A stretch of DNA of 64,000 bases from Streptomyces sp. CB02923 (lineage in GTDB: Bacteria > Actinomycetota > Actinomycetes > Streptomycetales > Streptomycetaceae), in assembly GCF_001905005.1 (NCBI RefSeq), contig NZ_LWKZ01000012.1, positions 363,061 to 427,060 on the forward strand. The letters run 5' to 3'. A model generated the notes under the pieces. That model ran no database searches and was not told the origin of the DNA. It saw only the letters and a list, made by a program, of their open reading frames with translations. Below, in pieces: positions 37,230 to 48,728 of the stretch. The stretch's first letter is position 1. The number at the start of each line of letters is the position of its first letter. A program made the translations under genes and the position numbers.

Positions 37230-37443
37230 ATGCGCCGCCGGTCGGGTGACCGCGGCACGCAGTGCATCGTAGCGGGTCCCCCGGGTCCGCCGCACACTCC
37301 GCCCCGGTCCCGCCCGTCGCACCCGGCCGTTCGCGCCCCTCGCGCCCCCGTTCCGACCCGGTGCGCCCCGTGTCCGTGGGCCTCACCCGGGGATATTCGG
37401 CAGCCGTCCCGTCCGCGGCCATGTACCCTACGTGTCGCACCGA

Positions 37444-37520
37444 CGGGGTGTGGCGCAGCTTGGTAGCGCGTCCGCTTTGGGAGCGGAAGGTCGTCGGTTC
37501 GAATCCGGCCACCCCGACCA
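37444..37520 (+). tRNA. tRNA-Pro (anticodon UGG)
   Basis: Cloverleaf with acceptor CGGGGTG/CACCCCG, D arm GGCGCAGCTTGGTAGCGC, anticodon arm TCCGC-TTTGGGA-GCGGA with TGG, T arm TCGGTTCGAATCCGG, discriminator A, and encoded CCA. A possible -10 TACCCT is at 37424-37429. Confidence 0.97.
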
Positions 37521-37836
37521 GCAGGTTTTTCCACGTTCAGCCGTACGGCGTTCCCGCCCGGCGTTCCGGCCGCGCGCCCGTGCGTTCCGGGCGGCGCCGT
37601 CCCCGGCCGCACAGCCCCTTTCCGCGGCTCTGTACCGGCCCTCCTGGAGCCTCCGTACCGGCGGTCCGTAAAGGGCCCATCAAGATCACATTGCGGGTGC
37701 CAACCCGCTTGCGGTTACTATGCAAGCTGCGTGCCCGTGTGTCTTTCTCCCGGGCGCGGTCCGCAGGGCGCCTGGGCTCCAGGCGCCGGCAGATCTCAAG
37801 CAGAACCCCAGAAGTCAGCCCCAAGGAGACCGAACC
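37521..37836. other. Intergenic region tRNA-Pro to tig
   Basis: These 316 bp contain the end of the tRNA transcription unit and the likely tig promoter at 37691-37721. No other feature is seen. Confidence 0.5.
37691..37721 (+). promoter_or_regulatory. Probable tig promoter
   Basis: TTGCGG (37691-37696) and TACTAT (37716-37721) are spaced 19 bases. They are in the only AT-richer segment between tRNA-Pro and tig, and would give a leader of about 110 bases. Confidence 0.5.
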
Positions 37837-39225
37837 GTGAAGAGCGCCGTGGAGACCCTGAACCCGACCCGGGTTCGGCTCACTGTCGAGGTGCCCTTCG
37901 AGGAGCTCAAGCCCAGCCTCGACGCGGCGTACAAGAAGATCAACCAGCAGGTCACGGTGAAGGGCTTCCGCCAGGGCAAGATCCCGGCCCGAGTCATCGA
38001 CCAGCGGTTCGGTCGCGGCGCCGTGCTCGAGGAGGCCGTCAACGACGCGCTCCCGAAGTTCTACACCGAGGCGGTCAACGAGGGTGAGCTGAACGTCCTC
38101 GGCCAGCCCGAGGTCGACATCACCGAGCTGAAGGACGGCGAGCTGCTGGCCTTCACCGCCGAGGTGGACATCCGCCCGACCCTGGAGATCCCGGACTACT
38201 CCGGCATCGAGGTCGAGGTCGACGCCGTCGAGGTGTCGGACGAGGACATCGACAAGTCCGTCGAGCAGCTGCGCGAGCGCTTCGCCTCGACCTCCCCGGT
38301 CGAGCGCGCCGCCGAGGACGGCGACGTGCTCACCGTCGACCTGGAGGCCAAGGTCGACGGCGAGGTGCTGGAGGACGGCGTCGCCCAGGGCGTCAGCTAC
38401 ACCATCGGCTCGGGCGAGCTGCTGGACGGCATCGACGAGGCCGTCAAGGGCCTGAAGGCCGGCGAGTCCGGCACCTTCACCTCCGAGCTGAAGGGCGGCT
38501 CGGCCGCCGGCAAGGAGGCCGAGGTCAAGGTCGACGTCACCGCCGTGGCCGCCCGTGAGCTGCCCGCGCTGGACGACGACTTCGCCCAGCTGGCGAGCGA
38601 GTTCGACACGCTGGAGGAGCTGCGCGCCGACAGCGCCAAGCGCCTCGCCCAGATGAAGAAGTACGACCAGGCCACCCAGGCCCAGGAGAAGGTCCTCGAC
38701 GAGCTGCTCACGCTGGTCGAGGTCCCGATGCCGGAGAAGCTGCTCGCGGACGAGATCGAGACCCGCAAGCACAACCTGGTCAACCACCAGCTCGGCCAGA
38801 TGGGCCTCGACCTCGCGAAGTACCTGGAGATCCAGGGCAAGACCGAGGAGGAGTTCGACGCCGAGACCAAGGAGCAGGCCGAGAAGGGCATCAAGACCCA
38901 GTTCATCCTGGACGAGCTGGTCAACAAGGAGAAGCTGAACGTCAGCCAGGAGGAGCTCACCGAGCACCTCATGCGCCGCGCGCAGTCCTCCGGCATGTCC
39001 CCCGACCAGTTCGCCCAGGCCGTCGTCGAGGGCGGCCAGGTGCCGATGCTCGTCGGTGAGGTCGCCCGCGGCAAGGCCCTCGCGGTCGTCGTCGAGGCCG
39101 CCACGGTCAAGGACACCAACGGCGAGGTCGTCGACCTGGACGACGAGGACGAGACGGCCGAGACCGTCGAGGCCTCCGAGGCCGAGGGCACCGACGCCGA
39201 GAAGGCCGAGAAGACCGAGGGCTGA
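37837..39225 (+). CDS. tig: Trigger factor, ribosome-associated chaperone/peptidyl-prolyl isomerase
   Basis: A 462-residue protein binding ribosomes near the exit tunnel and guiding nascent chains. GTG at 37837 follows AAGGAG. The ribosome-binding signature GFRQGKIP is at residues 43-50; the FKBP-type PPIase domain lies around 150-245; the C-terminal helical arms follow. The tail after about 430 is highly acidic ([19 protein letters not shown]), common in actinobacterial trigger factors. A strong terminator separates it from clpP1, so it is a separate transcription unit. Confidence 0.98.
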   Translation: MKSAVETLNPTRVRLTVEVPFEELKPSLDAAYKKINQQVTVKGFRQGKIPARVIDQRFGRGAVLEEAVNDALPKFYTEAVNEGELNVLGQPEVDITELKDGELLAFTAEVDIRPTLEIPDYSGIEVEVDAVEVSDEDIDKSVEQLRERFASTSPVERAAEDGDVLTVDLEAKVDGEVLEDGVAQGVSYTIGSGELLDGIDEAVKGLKAGESGTFTSELKGGSAAGKEAEVKVDVTAVAARELPALDDDFAQLASEFDTLEELRADSAKRLAQMKKYDQATQAQEKVLDELLTLVEVPMPEKLLADEIETRKHNLVNHQLGQMGLDLAKYLEIQGKTEEEFDAETKEQAEKGIKTQFILDELVNKEKLNVSQEELTEHLMRRAQSSGMSPDQFAQAVVEGGQVPMLVGEVARGKALAVVVEAATVKDTNGEVVDLDDEDETAETVEASEAEGTDAEKAEKTEG

Positions 39226-39280
39226 GCCCCGGCCGCCCCGGTGGCACGGGCGGCCCCGGCCGCCCCGTAGCGCCAGTAGT

Positions 39281-39327
39281 ACGTACGGGCCCGAACACGC
39301 CACGCCCGCGTGTTCGGGCCCGTACGT
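39281..39327 (+). terminator. Terminator of tig, 20-bp perfect stem
   Basis: Arms 39281-39300 and 39308-39327 are perfect complements with a 7-base loop CACGCCC. Confidence 0.93.
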
Positions 39328-39357
39328 CGTCAGGGCCCGTGAACGCCGGTGAGCCTG

Positions 39358-39371
39358 CGCTCACAGCGAAC
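39358..39371 (-). promoter_or_regulatory. ClgR-type operator upstream of clpP1
   Basis: CGC-TCACA-GCGAAC is, on the minus strand, GTTCGC-N5-GCG, the published box of ClgR, the activator of clpP1P2 and lon in Streptomyces. It lies about 170 bp before clpP1. Confidence 0.75.
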
Positions 39372-39538
39372 AGTTGACAATGCGGGATGGCGCCCGCCGA
39401 CCAGCGCGTTAGGGTCCGTAGATACGAGGGCAGGGGAGTAGCCGAAACGGCGCCGGCGGAGCACGCCGCGCCCTCCCCACGCCCCAGAAGACGACGCTGA
39501 GACGGCCCTGGGCCGTCCGACAACGAGCAGGTGGACAC

Positions 39539-40153
39539 GTGACGATCCCGATGCCTTCCGCCGCCGCTGAGCCGACCTTCGGTGGCCTCGGCGACCAGGT
39601 CTACAACCGGCTGCTCGGCGAGCGGATCATCTTCCTCGGCCAGCCGGTCGACGACGACATCGCCAACAAGATCACCGCGCAGCTGCTGCTCCTCGCCGCT
39701 GACCCGGACAAGGACATCTTCCTTTACATCAACAGCCCGGGTGGCTCGATCTCGGCCGGCATGGCGATCTACGACACCATGCAGTACATCAAGAACGACG
39801 TGGTCACCATCGCCATGGGCCTCGCCGCTTCGATGGGCCAGTTCCTGCTGAGCGCCGGCACCCCGGGCAAGCGCTTCGCGCTGCCCAACGCCGAGATCCT
39901 CATCCACCAGCCCTCCGCGGGCCTGGCGGGCTCCGCGTCGGACATCAAGATCCACGCCGAGCGGCTGTTGCACACCAAGAAGCGCATGGCGGAGCTCACC
40001 GCCCAGCACACGGGTCAGACCGTCGAGCAGATCACCCGTGACTCGGACCGGGACCGCTGGTTCGACCCGCAGGAGGCCAAGGCGTACGGCCTCATCGACG
40101 ACGTGATGACCACCGCGGCCGGCGTTCCGGGCGGAGGCGGCACCGGGGCCTGA
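39539..40153 (+). CDS. clpP1: ClpP1, ATP-dependent Clp protease proteolytic subunit
   Basis: A 204-residue serine peptidase, one of two different subunits forming the mixed ClpP1P2 barrel. Catalytic Ser98 is in GLAASMGQF and His123 in LIHQPSAG, with the Asp in the [10 protein letters not shown] segment. The Gly-rich [21 protein letters not shown] is the oxyanion region. GTG at 39539 follows AGCAGGTGG; a later ATG at 39551 is possible. The barrel degrades substrates delivered by ClpX and ClpC. It is co-transcribed with clpP2, 68 bp downstream, probably under ClgR control. Confidence 0.97.
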   Translation: MTIPMPSAAAEPTFGGLGDQVYNRLLGERIIFLGQPVDDDIANKITAQLLLLAADPDKDIFLYINSPGGSISAGMAIYDTMQYIKNDVVTIAMGLAASMGQFLLSAGTPGKRFALPNAEILIHQPSAGLAGSASDIKIHAERLLHTKKRMAELTAQHTGQTVEQITRDSDRDRWFDPQEAKAYGLIDDVMTTAAGVPGGGGTGA

Positions 40154-40221
40154 GCCCCGGCGACTCGCCACGCAGCCGACTCCAGCCCCTTTGACCGCCA
40201 CCAGGACGGTGAACCTCCAAG

Positions 40222-40905
40222 ATGAACAACTTCCCCGGCCGTAGCCTCTACGAGCGCCACGACGCCCCGCAGGCAGAGTTCCAGGGCCAGCCCGCCGAGT
40301 CCCGCTACATCGTTCCGCGCTTCGTCGAGCGCACCTCGCAGGGCGTGCGCGAGTACGACCCGTACGCGAAGCTCTTCGAGGAGCGCGTGATCTTCCTCGG
40401 TGTGCAGATCGACGACGCGTCGGCCAACGACGTCATGGCGCAGCTGCTGTGCCTGGAGTCGATGGACCCCGACCGGGACATCTCGATCTACATCAACTCG
40501 CCCGGCGGCTCCTTCACGGCGCTGACCGCGATCTACGACACGATGCAGTTCGTCAAGCCCGACGTCCAGACGGTCTGCATGGGCCAGGCGGCCTCCGCCG
40601 CGGCCGTGCTGCTCGCCGCCGGCACCCCCGGCAAGCGGATGGCGCTGCCCAACGCCCGGGTGCTGATCCACCAGCCGTACAGCGAGACCGGCCGCGGTCA
40701 GGTGTCCGACCTGGAGATCGCCGCGAACGAGATCCTGCGGATGCGTACGCAGCTGGAGGACATGCTGGCCAAGCACTCGACCACGCCGATCGAGAAGATC
40801 CGCGACGACATCGAGCGCGACAAGATCCTGACCGCCGAGGAGTCCCTGGCGTACGGTCTGGTCGACCAGATCGTCTCGACCCGTAAGACGGCCGCCTCGG
40901 TCTGA
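40222..40905 (+). CDS. clpP2: ClpP2, ATP-dependent Clp protease proteolytic subunit
   Basis: A 227-residue second ClpP subunit. Catalytic Ser125 is in [10 protein letters not shown] and His150 in [28 protein letters not shown] is conserved. The N-terminal 30 residues ([30 protein letters not shown]) are the longer propeptide-like form usual for ClpP2. The ATG has only a weak AGGACGG upstream, which fits coupling to clpP1. A hairpin follows before clpX. Confidence 0.97.
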   Translation: MNNFPGRSLYERHDAPQAEFQGQPAESRYIVPRFVERTSQGVREYDPYAKLFEERVIFLGVQIDDASANDVMAQLLCLESMDPDRDISIYINSPGGSFTALTAIYDTMQFVKPDVQTVCMGQAASAAAVLLAAGTPGKRMALPNARVLIHQPYSETGRGQVSDLEIAANEILRMRTQLEDMLAKHSTTPIEKIRDDIERDKILTAEESLAYGLVDQIVSTRKTAASV

Positions 40906-40939
40906 TCGCGTACCGTCGCGAAGTGAGCCGGACACTACG

Positions 40940-40977
40940 CCCCCTTGGACCGGGTTGACCGAGTCGGTCCAAGGGGG
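40940..40977 (+). terminator. Hairpin between clpP2 and clpX
   Basis: A 13-bp perfect stem CCCCCTTGGACCG with a 12-base loop. With no T-tract it may attenuate rather than fully stop transcription into clpX. Confidence 0.7.
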
Positions 40978-41068
40978 GCCCGTACGGGGGGCCCGGCAAG
41001 GTACCGTCGATAGGCAAGCACCCGGGTCCGCGGAGCAATGCGGATCCCAGGCGAAGGGGAAGCACCTC

Positions 41069-42358
<1,290 letters not shown>

Positions 42359-42386
42359 CCGTCCGTTCCCCCCGCACGGACGGCCG

Positions 42387-42421
42387 AGGGCCGCCCGCGA
42401 CGCCAGTCGCAGGGCGGCCCT
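42387..42421 (+). terminator. Terminator of clpX
   Basis: A stem AGGGCCGCCC plus an inner stem GCGAC/GTCGC, with one bulged A, is followed by TTTC. Confidence 0.9.
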
Positions 42422-42455
42422 TTCGCTGTGCGCCCCCGGCGGCCGAGGGCCCCGG

Positions 42456-43439
42456 TTACCGCGGGGTGCGCGTCTCGACGCGGATGACGGCGGTGGTGTC
42501 CGCGTACTGCGCCAGGTTGATGTCCGAGGGGGAGCGCAGCGCGCCGTTCATGTACAGCAGGACCGCGGCGGTCGAGCCGTCGGCCCAGCCGCAGACCGGC
42601 GCATAGCCGAACTTCGTGTTCCGGACGATCTCGCAGTCGATCTTGATGCCGTCGGCCTTGCCCGGCCGGAACGTCTCCCGCTGCCGTACGACCGTGGTCG
42701 CGCCGTCGCTGGCCACCCCGGTGAACATGCCGTCCACCACCCGGTCCGGTGCGGCGATCGTGCCGTAGCCACCGGAGATCATCAGGGCGGTGGTGCGGCT
42801 GTCGCGGGTGCCCCGGTAGCGGCCGATCTCCTGCGTCATCCCGGGCGGCGGCGAGCCCAGCTTGAGGCCGTCGCGCTCCAGCGCCGCCTTGTCCTTCTCC
42901 AGCGTGTACGCGCCGTCGTCGACCGTCCCGGGCGTCGTCAGCCGCATCCGCTCCCCGGCGTCCTCGGCGGACGGCTTCTCCTCGGACGTGCCGGTGTCGT
43001 CGGAGGTGTCGCCGGAGCCAGTCGCCGGCGCGGGGGAGCTGCCGCCGCGGGCCCGGACGGGCTCGTCGCCGCCGCCCGAGGTGAGCATCACGGCGCCGCC
43101 GATGATGGCACCCACCAGCACGACGCCGGCGGCCACGCCCGCGATGATCTTCCCGGTGCCGCTGCCTCCGGGCGGACCGGGCGGGCCGGGCGGCGGGAAC
43201 TGCGGGGGCTGCATGGGCTGCATCGGCTGCTGCGGGGCTTGCGGCTGCTGGGGTGCGCCGTACCCGTACGGGCCGGGCGGCGGCCCTTGAGGGGGCCCCT
43301 GCGGCGGTCCCTGAGGCGGTCCTTGCGGCGGCCCGTAGCCCCCGCCCTGCGGCGGCTGCTGCCCACTGCCTCCGTACGGCCCCTGCGGCGGCTGTCCGCT
43401 GCTCCCGTACGGGCCCGGCGGCGGTTGGTTGAAGCTCAT
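42456..43439 (-). CDS. Pro/Gly/Gln-rich single-pass membrane protein, unknown function (paralogue 1)
   Basis: A 327-residue protein. Residues 1-95 are a low-complexity Pro/Gln/Gly/Tyr region starting MSFNQPPPGPYGSSGQ and containing short PPQG repeats. A single transmembrane helix follows (KIIAGVAAGVVLVGAIIGGAVML). The outside part has an acidic Ser/Thr linker and a roughly 190-residue domain with two Cys (DCEIVRN and APVCGW) that could form a disulfide. GGGAGGAC precedes ATG. Paralogous to the next gene; probably one operon with it. Confidence 0.8.
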   Translation of the reverse strand: MSFNQPPPGPYGSSGQPPQGPYGGSGQQPPQGGGYGPPQGPPQGPPQGPPQGPPPGPYGYGAPQQPQAPQQPMQPMQPPQFPPPGPPGPPGGSGTGKIIAGVAAGVVLVGAIIGGAVMLTSGGGDEPVRARGGSSPAPATGSGDTSDDTGTSEEKPSAEDAGERMRLTTPGTVDDGAYTLEKDKAALERDGLKLGSPPPGMTQEIGRYRGTRDSRTTALMISGGYGTIAAPDRVVDGMFTGVASDGATTVVRQRETFRPGKADGIKIDCEIVRNTKFGYAPVCGWADGSTAAVLLYMNGALRSPSDINLAQYADTTAVIRVETRTPR

Positions 43440-43481
43440 GACGTGTCCTCCCCCTGGGGTGGTCCGGTGCGGGCGCGGTGG

Positions 43482-44432
43482 CTACTTCTCGTGCCGTACC
43501 GCGTCGCGGATCTCGCGGGTCTTCTCGGAGAGCTGCTGGGCCGGGAAAGCGGCGCCGGTGGACTGGGCGGGCGCCTCCAGCCCGTTGTTCACGATCACGC
43601 CGACCGCGCTGGAGTCGCCCCAGGCGCAGTACGTCACCGTGGCGGTCGCGGTGAGGCCGCCCCTCGACGCGCTGCTCTTGAGCGCCTTGCACTTCATGAC
43701 CGAGCCGTCGAACCCGTCGGGGGAGTACTCCGTCACCGGCGTGACGGTCTCCACCTTCGTGCCTCTGGTGTCCGTCTTGTCGAGCTTCTTGTCGAACTGG
43801 GCGAACATCTTGTTCACCGCGCTCTTGGGGTCGGCGACCTTGCCGTAGACACCCGTGATGATCAGCGGCTGCTTCTTGTCGTTGGCGTAGGTGCCCTGGA
43901 CGCCCTTGCCCTCCGTGATGCCCATGGCCTTGGTCTCGGCGTCGTTGGCGAGGTCCTCGTTCTTGTCGTTCTTGCCCTCCGCCTTCTTGAAGGTGCCGCC
44001 GAGGAGGTCGTTCGGGAGGGAGATCGTGTACGGCTTCACGTCCCCGCCGGGCCCGAACGCGTAGTACGCGCCGACGCCGATGCCGGCCACGGCCACCACC
44101 GCGAGGACGCTGAGGGCGATCTTCACGCCCTTGCCCTTGCCGCCGTTCGGCGGCTGCTGCCCGTAGGCTGCCTGCTGTCCGTAAGCGGCCTGCTGGCCGT
44201 AGGGGCCCGGCTGCTGAGGCTGCCCGTAGGGCGCCTGGGGCTGCTGGGGGTAGCCGGGCTGGGGAGCCTGCTGCGGATAGCCGTAGGGCTGCTGCGGAGG
44301 GACCTGGCCGCCCTGCTGCGGGTAGCCGCCGTACCCGGGCTGCCCGGCCGGCTGCTGCGGCTGCTGCCCGTACGGCGCGGGCTGCTGCGGCGGCTGGCCG
44401 TACGGGCCGGGAGGCGGCTGGCTGAAGCTCAT
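43482..44432 (-). CDS. Pro/Gly/Gln-rich single-pass membrane protein, unknown function (paralogue 2)
   Basis: A 316-residue protein with the same plan as its downstream neighbour: MSFSQPPPGPYGQ start, about 100 residues of Pro/Gln/Tyr/Gly repeats (PYGQQ, YPQQ, tandem AAYGQQ), a transmembrane helix (VKIALSVLAVVAVAGIGVGAYYAF), and an extracellular domain with two Cys (MKCKALK and TYCAWGD). The shared TALMISG/LIITGVYG and CxWGDSSA/CGWADGSTA segments show homology. Function unknown. GAGGGG precedes ATG. Divergent from valS. Confidence 0.8.
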   Translation of the reverse strand: MSFSQPPPGPYGQPPQQPAPYGQQPQQPAGQPGYGGYPQQGGQVPPQQPYGYPQQAPQPGYPQQPQAPYGQPQQPGPYGQQAAYGQQAAYGQQPPNGGKGKGVKIALSVLAVVAVAGIGVGAYYAFGPGGDVKPYTISLPNDLLGGTFKKAEGKNDKNEDLANDAETKAMGITEGKGVQGTYANDKKQPLIITGVYGKVADPKSAVNKMFAQFDKKLDKTDTRGTKVETVTPVTEYSPDGFDGSVMKCKALKSSASRGGLTATATVTYCAWGDSSAVGVIVNNGLEAPAQSTGAAFPAQQLSEKTREIRDAVRHEK

Positions 44433-44578
44433 GGAGCGGGTTCCCCTCGTGACATCTGACGGCGCCCGATGACACCGATCACAGCTGACGCTTGTGCGAC
44501 GCCAACATCCTGTACGACGGCACCGTCAGCCGGTCCCCCGGGGGCCAAACCGATTCGAGACCGCGACATCCGCGCCCG

Positions 44579-44584
44579 TACACT
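44579..44584 (+). promoter_or_regulatory. -10 element of a probable leaderless valS transcript
   Basis: TACACT ends seven bases before the GTG at 44592 and no Shine-Dalgarno is present. A weak TTCGAG lies 19 bases further up. Confidence 0.5.
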
Positions 44585-44591
44585 GAGCGTC

Positions 44592-47231
44592 GTGACCGAG
44601 AACACTCAGCAGAGCCCCCTCGACGGCGGGCCGAACAGCAGCCCCACTGAACTGCCGACCCAGTACGCGCCGGCCGAGGTAGAGGGGCCGCTGTACGAGC
44701 GCTGGGTGGAGCGGGGGTACTTCGAGGCGGACGAGAAGAGCGAGAAGCCGCCGTACACGATCGTCATCCCCCCGCCGAACGTCACGGGCTCGCTCCACCT
44801 CGGGCACGCCTTCGAGCACACCCTGATCGACGCCCTCACCCGCCGCAAGCGGATGCAGGGCTTCGAGACGCTGTGGCAGCCCGGCATGGACCACGCCGGT
44901 ATCGCCACCCAGAACGTCGTCGAGCGCGAGCTGGCCAAGGAAGGCGTCTCGCGCCACGACCTGGGCCGGGAGGCGTTCGTCGAGCGGGTGTGGCGCTGGA
45001 AGGGCGAGTCCGGCGGGCAGATCTCCGGGCAGATGAAGCGCCTGGGCGACGGCGTCGCGTGGTCGCGCGAGCGGTTCACGATGGACGAGGGCCTGTCCAA
45101 GGCCGTCCAGACGATCTTCAAGCGGCTCTACGACGACGAGCTGATCTACCGCGCCGAGCGCATCATCAACTGGTGCCCGCGCTGCCTGACCGCCATCTCG
45201 GACATCGAGGTGGAGTACCAGGACGACGAGGGCGAGCTGGTCTCGATCCGGTACGGGGAGGGCGATGAGTCGATCGTCGTCGCCACCACCCGCGCCGAGA
45301 CGATGCTCGGTGACACCGCCGTCGCGGTCCACCCCGACGACGAGCGCTACCGGCACCTGGTCGGCACGGAGATCGAGCTGCCGCTGACCGGCCGCCGCAT
45401 CCCCGTCGTCGCCGACGAGCACGTCGACCCGGAGTTCGGCACCGGCGCGGTCAAGGTCACCCCGGCCCACGACCCGAACGACTTCGAGATCGGCCGCCGG
45501 CACGACCTGCCCAACCTCGCGGTGCTGGACGAGCGCGGCGTGATCACCGCGCACGGCCCCTTCGAGGGCCTGGACCGCTTCGAGGCCCGCTCCGCGATCG
45601 TCGCCGCGCTGCGCGCCGACGGCCGCATCGTCGCCGAGAAGCGCCCGTACACCCACTCGGTCGGCCACTGCTCGCGCTGCAAGACGACCATCGAGCCCCG
45701 GCTGTCCATGCAGTGGTGGGTCAGGGTCGGCCCGCTCGCGCAGGCCGCCGGTGACGCGGTCCGCGACGGCAGGGTGGACATCCACCCCAAGGAGATGGAG
45801 TCCCGCTACTTCGGCTGGGTCGACAACCTCCACGACTGGTGCATCTCCCGTCAGCTGTGGTGGGGCCACCGCATCCCGGTCTGGTACGGACCCGAAGGCG
45901 AGGTCGTCTGCGTCGGACCGGACGACGAGGTCCCGACGGGCGACGGCTGGACGCAGGACACGGACGTCCTGGACACCTGGTTCTCGTCCGGCCTGTGGCC
46001 GTTCTCCACGCTGGGCTGGCCGGAGAAGACCGCGAGCGTCGAGAAGTTCTACCCGAACTCGGTGCTGGTCACCGGCTACGACATCCTCTTCTTCTGGGTC
46101 GCCCGGATGATGATGTTCGGCCTGTACGCGATGGACGGCACCCCGCCGTTCAAGACCATCGCCCTGCACGGCATGGTCCGTGACGAGCGCGGCAAGAAGA
46201 TGTCGAAGTCCTTCGGCAACGCGGTCAACCCGCTGGACTGGATGGACAAGTACGGCTCCGACGCCGTCCGCTTCACCCTCGCCCGCGGCGCCAACCCCGG
46301 TACGGACGTGCCGATCGGCGAGGACTGGGTCCAGGGCTCGCGCAACTTCGCCAACAAGATCTGGAACGCCACCCGCTTCGCGCTCATGAACGGCGCGACG
46401 GTCGAGGGCGAGCTGCCGCCGGCCGAGCAGCTGTCGGCGACCGACCGGTGGATCCTCTCCCGGCTCAACACCGTCGTCGCCGAGGTGGACGCCTACTACG
46501 ACGACTACCAGTTCGCCAAGCTCTCGGACAGCCTCTTCCACTTCGCCTGGGACGAGGTCTTCGACTGGTACGTGGAGCTGTCCAAGACCACGTTCATGGC
46601 GGGCGGACCGGCCGCGGACGTCTCGCGCCGGGTCCTCGGCGAGGTCCTGGACGTCACGCTGCGCCTGCTGCACCCGGTCGTGCCGTTCGTCACGGAGACC
46701 CTGTGGACGACGCTGACCGGCCGTGAGTCCCTGGTCATCGCCGAGTGGCCGGCCGACAGCGGCTTCCGTGACGCGGCGGCCGAGCGGGAGATCGAGACGG
46801 TCCAGCAGGTCGTCACCGAGGTCCGCCGCTTCCGTTCGGACCAGGGCCTGCAGCCGGGCCAGAAGGTTCCGGCCCGGCTGGAGCTCGCCGGTACGCAGCT
46901 CGCCGCCCACGAGGCCGCCATGCGCTCGCTGCTGCGCCTGCAGCCCGCGGGCGAGGACTTCACCGCCACCGCTTCCCTCCCGGTCGCGGGCGCGACGGTG
47001 GCGCTGGACCTGTCGGGCGCCATCGACGTGGAGGCCGAGCGCAAGCGGCTGTCGAAGGACCTGGCCGCCGCCGAGAAGGAGAAGGCCCAGGCCAACGGGA
47101 AGCTGGGCAACGAGGCGTTCCTGGGCAAGGCCCCGGAACACGTCGTCGCCAAGATCCGTACGCGGCTGGAGACGGCCGAGGCCGACATCGTGCGCATCAG
47201 CGCGCAGCTGGCGGCCCTGCCCAAGGCGTAG
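44592..47231 (+). CDS. valS: Valyl-tRNA synthetase
   Basis: An 879-residue class I synthetase charging tRNA-Val. The ATP-site HLGH (HIGH) is at residues 69-72 after PPPNVTGS, and KMSKS at 536-540. The editing (CP1) domain lies between, with the [17 protein letters not shown] segment. The anticodon domain and C-terminal coiled coil ([27 protein letters not shown]) complete the enzyme. GTG at 44592 is chosen because TACACT just upstream suggests leaderless translation. The final 35 bp overlap the convergent membrane protein gene. Confidence 0.97.
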   Translation: MTENTQQSPLDGGPNSSPTELPTQYAPAEVEGPLYERWVERGYFEADEKSEKPPYTIVIPPPNVTGSLHLGHAFEHTLIDALTRRKRMQGFETLWQPGMDHAGIATQNVVERELAKEGVSRHDLGREAFVERVWRWKGESGGQISGQMKRLGDGVAWSRERFTMDEGLSKAVQTIFKRLYDDELIYRAERIINWCPRCLTAISDIEVEYQDDEGELVSIRYGEGDESIVVATTRAETMLGDTAVAVHPDDERYRHLVGTEIELPLTGRRIPVVADEHVDPEFGTGAVKVTPAHDPNDFEIGRRHDLPNLAVLDERGVITAHGPFEGLDRFEARSAIVAALRADGRIVAEKRPYTHSVGHCSRCKTTIEPRLSMQWWVRVGPLAQAAGDAVRDGRVDIHPKEMESRYFGWVDNLHDWCISRQLWWGHRIPVWYGPEGEVVCVGPDDEVPTGDGWTQDTDVLDTWFSSGLWPFSTLGWPEKTASVEKFYPNSVLVTGYDILFFWVARMMMFGLYAMDGTPPFKTIALHGMVRDERGKKMSKSFGNAVNPLDWMDKYGSDAVRFTLARGANPGTDVPIGEDWVQGSRNFANKIWNATRFALMNGATVEGELPPAEQLSATDRWILSRLNTVVAEVDAYYDDYQFAKLSDSLFHFAWDEVFDWYVELSKTTFMAGGPAADVSRRVLGEVLDVTLRLLHPVVPFVTETLWTTLTGRESLVIAEWPADSGFRDAAAEREIETVQQVVTEVRRFRSDQGLQPGQKVPARLELAGTQLAAHEAAMRSLLRLQPAGEDFTATASLPVAGATVALDLSGAIDVEAERKRLSKDLAAAEKEKAQANGKLGNEAFLGKAPEHVVAKIRTRLETAEADIVRISAQLAALPKA

Positions 47232-48540
47232 CACCGGGCGCCGGGACCGTCCCCGGCGCGTGGTCCTCAGCAGGCCCCTCGTCCGTACGGGCGGGGGGCC
47301 TGCGCCGTCCGGAGCCGCGCCGGCCGCCGCGTTCCCGTACCGGCCACAGCAGGACGTACGCCGTCGACACGGCCACGAACGCCAGCCGGATCAGCCCGCG
47401 CGCCGAGTCGTCGGGTACCGCGAAGACACTGCCGTACAGGATCAGCAGCGCCAGCCAGCTCCACCAGGGCACGAGCCGCCGCTGCCCGATGACGTCCCAC
47501 AGCAGCGTGCCGAGCAGCACGGAAGCGGAGTAGTACGTGTAGACGCTGGGGTCCAGGACGATACGGGCGTTCGCGCCCAGCAGCACGACGGCGGCCCAGC
47601 GCCCCCGCCACACCGCCAGGCAGCCCAGCAGCAGGCCCAGCGCGAACTGCGCGGGCCGGTCCCAGCCGGGCGTCTCCGGGTCGGCCACGCCCAGCCAGCG
47701 CAGCGCGGACGCCGGATGGTTGGGGATGGCGAACTTGGCCGCCGAGAACGAGTTCATGTCACCGATGAAGAACGGCAGCCAGGCCACCGCGACCAGACCC
47801 GCCAGCCACAGTCCCGCGCGCAGCCACTTCTCCCGCGGGAGCGCGAGCAGCAGCGGTACGAAGGCCAGCGCGGTCGGCTTGGAGTCCATCGCGAGAGCCA
47901 GCCAGGCGCCGGTCAGCGCGGCGTTGCCGCGGGTCACCGACCGTACGGCCAGCGCCGTGAAGAACAGCGCGAGCACGTCGTCCAGGTGCCCGAAGCGGAC
48001 CGAGACCTCGATCCACATCGGGATGAACGCCAGCCCGGCTATCAGGACGCGCTGCCGCAGCCGCTGGTGGTTGGTCCCGGTGCCCAGGAAGTGATAGGCG
48101 GCGCTGCGCCCGGCCAGCACCACGATCACCAGGCCGAGCAGCGACATCAGGGCCGCGGCCAGGAACTGGCCGGTGTGCTCGGGGAACGGGTTGAACAGGC
48201 CCGCCACCAGGAAGCTGACCGGGCCCATCTGGAGTTCGGGGTGGTGGGCGTAGAGGTTGAGGCCGCCGGTGCCGTCGCCGGAGGAGCCCTGGTAGATCAG
48301 CTCCCCGCCGGAGCGCAGGTAGTGCCAGGAGAACCCGCCGTTCGGCTCGACCACGACGAACCACAGCACGGTCCACGCGGTGAGCAGCACCAGGTGCATC
48401 CGCTGACTGATAGCCGGCACGTTCTTCAGCTCCCGCCCTGCCCGGCGGAGCCCGGCGGCCGTACGCCGCCGCCCCGGGGCCCGTTTCTTTTCCGGACTTC
48501 TCCGGTCTTGGTGTCGGTCAAGGCTCACAGAGCCCGCCAT
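47197..48540 (-). CDS. Polytopic membrane protein, possibly a GT-C type glycosyltransferase
   Basis: A 447-residue protein with a basic 45-residue N-terminus and about ten hydrophobic helices. Loops such as [33 protein letters not shown] and [18 protein letters not shown], and [16 protein letters not shown] resemble the GT-87/DUF2029 mannosyltransferase plan, but I cannot confirm the family. The C-terminal tail is Arg/Pro-rich. ATG at 48540 lacks a Shine-Dalgarno and an in-frame ATG at 48600 is an alternative. It is divergent from a PBP gene, so a cell-envelope role is plausible. Confidence 0.7.
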   Translation of the reverse strand: MAGSVSLDRHQDRRSPEKKRAPGRRRTAAGLRRAGRELKNVPAISQRMHLVLLTAWTVLWFVVVEPNGGFSWHYLRSGGELIYQGSSGDGTGGLNLYAHHPELQMGPVSFLVAGLFNPFPEHTGQFLAAALMSLLGLVIVVLAGRSAAYHFLGTGTNHQRLRQRVLIAGLAFIPMWIEVSVRFGHLDDVLALFFTALAVRSVTRGNAALTGAWLALAMDSKPTALAFVPLLLALPREKWLRAGLWLAGLVAVAWLPFFIGDMNSFSAAKFAIPNHPASALRWLGVADPETPGWDRPAQFALGLLLGCLAVWRGRWAAVVLLGANARIVLDPSVYTYYSASVLLGTLLWDVIGQRRLVPWWSWLALLILYGSVFAVPDDSARGLIRLAFVAVSTAYVLLWPVRERGGRRGSGRRRPPARTDEGPAEDHAPGTVPAPGATPWAGPPAAR

Positions 48541-48728
48541 CGAAGATGTCGGCAGGGGGTGGTGCGTTGCTCCGTGGCGGCGATCAGAGGCGTGCGTCAC
48601 GGTGGCGCGGCGGGCGCCGTGTTCTCATCCGCCTCTCATCGAGACGGTGGACCATGGGTCCGCAAACGGGAGCGAAACGTACGTATTCCGCCGCACGCGC
48701 CGTACAGCGACGAGGAGCCGCGCCACCC

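Noticed and set aside
39374..39415. TTGACA and TAGGGT as a clpP1 promoter
   Set aside because: The spacing of 30 bases is too long for one promoter; TTGACA is close to the ClgR box, but no good -10 lies 17 bases after it.
44433..44591. T-box leader for valS
   Set aside because: The region is too short, no T-box consensus or terminator/antiterminator pair is visible, and the -10 abuts the start codon.
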